NCBI RefSeq assembly: GCF_003610995.1
Contig: NZ_CP032543.1
Location: 5,084,001 to 5,148,000 of the forward strand
Source of the DNA: Streptomyces griseus subsp. griseus
GTDB taxonomy: Bacteria > Actinomycetota > Actinomycetes > Streptomycetales > Streptomycetaceae
Reading direction: 5' to 3'
Length of the DNA: 64,000 bases
The notes beneath the pieces are model-generated. The model was not told the origin of the DNA. It did not search any database and saw only the letters and a list, made by a program, of their open reading frames with translations. This document shows positions 62,690 through 64,000 of the stretch, piece by piece; position 1 is the stretch's first letter; every line of letters starts with the position of its first letter. Made by a program: the position numbers and the translations under genes.

Positions 62690-63703
62690 ATGAAGCTGCT
62701 GATGCTGGGCGGTACGGAGTTCGTCGGCCGGGCCGTCACCGAGGCCGCCCTGGCGCGGGGCTGGCAGGTCACCGTCTTCCACCGCGGCCACCACGCACCG
62801 CCGCAGGGCGTGCGCGCGCTGACGGGCGACCGTACGGGAGGGGGCCGGGGCCGGGGCCTGGCGGCGCTGGCGGAGCACGCGGGCGACTGGGACCTGGTCG
62901 TCGACACCTGGAGCGGTGTGCCCACCGCCGTACGGGACGCGGCCCGGCTCCTGGCGGACCGCGCGGGCCACTACACGTACGCCTCCAGCCGCTCGGTCTA
63001 CGCCTACCCCGCGCCCGCCGGACTGGACGAGGACGGGCCGTTGGTGACCGGCGCCTCGCCCGACGACAGCGGCGAGGGCGGGGAAGTGCCGTACGACCGG
63101 GCCAAGCGCGGCGGTGAGCTGGCGGCCCTCGACGCCTTCGGCGACCGCGCGCTGCTGGCCCGCGCGGGGCTGATCATCGGCCCCGGGGAGAACATCGGGC
63201 GGCTGCCCTGGTGGCTCACGCGGATCGCCCGCGGCGGCCCGGTGATCGCCCCCGGTCCACGTACCACCGAACTCCAGTACGTCGACGCGCGCGACCTCGC
63301 CCGCTGGATCCTGGACGCCGGGGCGGCCGGACTGCACGGCCCGTACAACACGGTCAGCCGCCCCGGCCACGCCACCATGGGGGAGTTGCTGGACGCCTGC
63401 GTCCAGGTCACGGGCTCCGGAGCCGAGCTGCGCTGGACGGACCCGGAGACCCTGCTGGCTGCCGGGGCCGAGCCCTGGAGCGGGCTGCCGATCTGGCTGC
63501 CGGAGGGGGAGCTGCACGACGCGATGCACCGGGGCGGCCATGCCAAGGCCGAGGCGGCCGGGCTGCGCTGCCGTCCGGTCGGCGGGACCGTCGCCGACAC
63601 CTGGAGCTGGCTGTGCGAGCGCGGCGGTACCGCGCCCCAGCGGCCGGACCGGCCGACGGTCGGCCTCGATCCCCGGCTGGAGGAGAGGCTGCTGGCCCTC
63701 TGA
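62690..63703 (+). CDS. NAD-dependent epimerase/dehydratase family protein
   Basis: A 337-residue extended-SDR protein. The NAD(P) loop is LMLGGTEFVGRAV (GGxxFVG, as in reductases of the isoflavone or RNA-binding CSP41 type), the catalytic pair is in PYDRAKRGGE (Tyr and Lys, YxxxK) and the substrate segment is LQYVDARDLARWILDA. Its substrate is unknown. ATG 62690 is near a G-rich stretch. It stands alone after the 23-bp repeat and is followed by a 90-bp gap. Confidence 0.85.
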   Translation: MKLLMLGGTEFVGRAVTEAALARGWQVTVFHRGHHAPPQGVRALTGDRTGGGRGRGLAALAEHAGDWDLVVDTWSGVPTAVRDAARLLADRAGHYTYASSRSVYAYPAPAGLDEDGPLVTGASPDDSGEGGEVPYDRAKRGGELAALDAFGDRALLARAGLIIGPGENIGRLPWWLTRIARGGPVIAPGPRTTELQYVDARDLARWILDAGAAGLHGPYNTVSRPGHATMGELLDACVQVTGSGAELRWTDPETLLAAGAEPWSGLPIWLPEGELHDAMHRGGHAKAEAAGLRCRPVGGTVADTWSWLCERGGTAPQRPDRPTVGLDPRLEERLLAL

Positions 63704-63793
63704 ACCCTCCTGGCCCTCCTATAGGCCTACGTATGCGGGCAGATCCGGCGTGTCATAACAAATGACTAGCATTAAAGATGCATATTGCGCGGC

Positions 63794-64000
63794 ATGGAAC
63801 AACAGGCGCGCAGGCGCGGCAACACGATCCGGGCAGCAGTGACAGTGGCCACGGCCGCGGCGATGGTGGGCATGCTGGCCCCGGCCGCCGCCGCCGATCC
63901 GTTGCCGGGCGGGCTCGGCCCTTGCCTCGGCAGCGGGTGCCCGTCCGTGTGGAACGACCCCAACAACGGCCCGGTCGTAGGGTTCGACGAGAACATCAAC
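63794..64000 (+). CDS. Secreted protein, start only (choice-of-anchor A family likely)
   Basis: The first 69 codons before the window edge. Residues 1-34 form a signal peptide (basic QQARRRGN, then a hydrophobic TVATAAAMVGMLAPAAAA), followed by DPLPGGLGPCLGSGCPSVWNDPNNGPVVGFDENIN. This start resembles Streptomyces choice-of-anchor A proteins (extracellular beta-helix adhesin-like proteins), but too little is visible to be sure. A GTG or upstream ATG start is possible; ATG 63794 gives a normal signal peptide. Confidence 0.55.
   Translation, partial: MEQQARRRGNTIRAAVTVATAAAMVGMLAPAAAADPLPGGLGPCLGSGCPSVWNDPNNGPVVGFDENIN

Overview
This window is a stretch of the conserved chromosomal core of a Streptomyces-type actinomycete. 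The evidence is very high GC, GTG starts, dense gene packing with ATGA/GTGA overlaps, and a set of recognisable Streptomyces loci: sigR-rsrA, nrdAB with a B12 leader, dasR-dasABCD-nagB, a pdtaS-like kinase beside wblE, sigH with its anti-sigma gene, and nsrR-hmpA. Gene order is close to what I recall of the SCO5160-5250 part of S. coelicolor. I see no phage, insertion sequence or CRISPR array. Gene symbols rest on recognising sequence and context; no database search was run.

Layout. 1-10 kb: AIM24 proteins, a NUDIX gene that looks frameshifted, a DUF2342-type metalloprotease-like protein, an SDR-like protein, moaE, a Lon/PDZ protease, a PPA1309-type protein and a large UPF0182 membrane protein. 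10-17.5 kb: two identical initiator tRNA genes bracket a Sel1-repeat protein; then come catR-katA (peroxide response), a CBS protein, hisN carrying an in-frame palindromic insert, a TetR regulator and an SMR exporter. 17.5-28.2 kb: rsgA, aroA, an M50 peptidase, a SRAP protein, an alpha/beta hydrolase, sigR-rsrA (thiol stress), a tandem HD-GYP pair, a TPR protein and def. 28.2-36 kb: a GlxA/AraC regulator, nrdBA behind a cobalamin riboswitch and paired NrdR-like boxes, then cstA-ybdD. 36-46.2 kb: the aminosugar module (DasR, the DasABC importer, the DasD hydrolase, NagB and a SIS-domain enzyme) with four DasR operators, one of them ahead of the pdtaS-like kinase gene.

46-64 kb: wblE, a lipid kinase, sigH and its anti-sigma factor, a UBP zinc finger, a Na+/H+ antiporter, a PLP deaminase, the NO-detoxification pair hmpA/nsrR with two clear NsrR sites, and then the most unusual locus: a family 2B encapsulin shell gene with an embedded cyclic-nucleotide-binding-like domain, followed directly by a polyprenyl synthase that is its likely cargo. 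After this come a GNAT protein, a DUF6304-like protein, a DUF1648-GntR pair with its own palindromic operator, snapalysin with a divergent LysR regulator, an epimerase, and the start of a secreted protein cut by the window edge.

The regulatory theme is sensing of redox and nutrient state: CatR (peroxide), SigR/RsrA (disulfide), NsrR (NO), WblE (Fe-S), B12/NrdR (deoxynucleotide supply) and DasR (aminosugars). Strong hairpin terminators separate most convergent genes. Two further hairpins lie inside operons, after dasA and after the encapsulin gene, where they probably set protein ratios.
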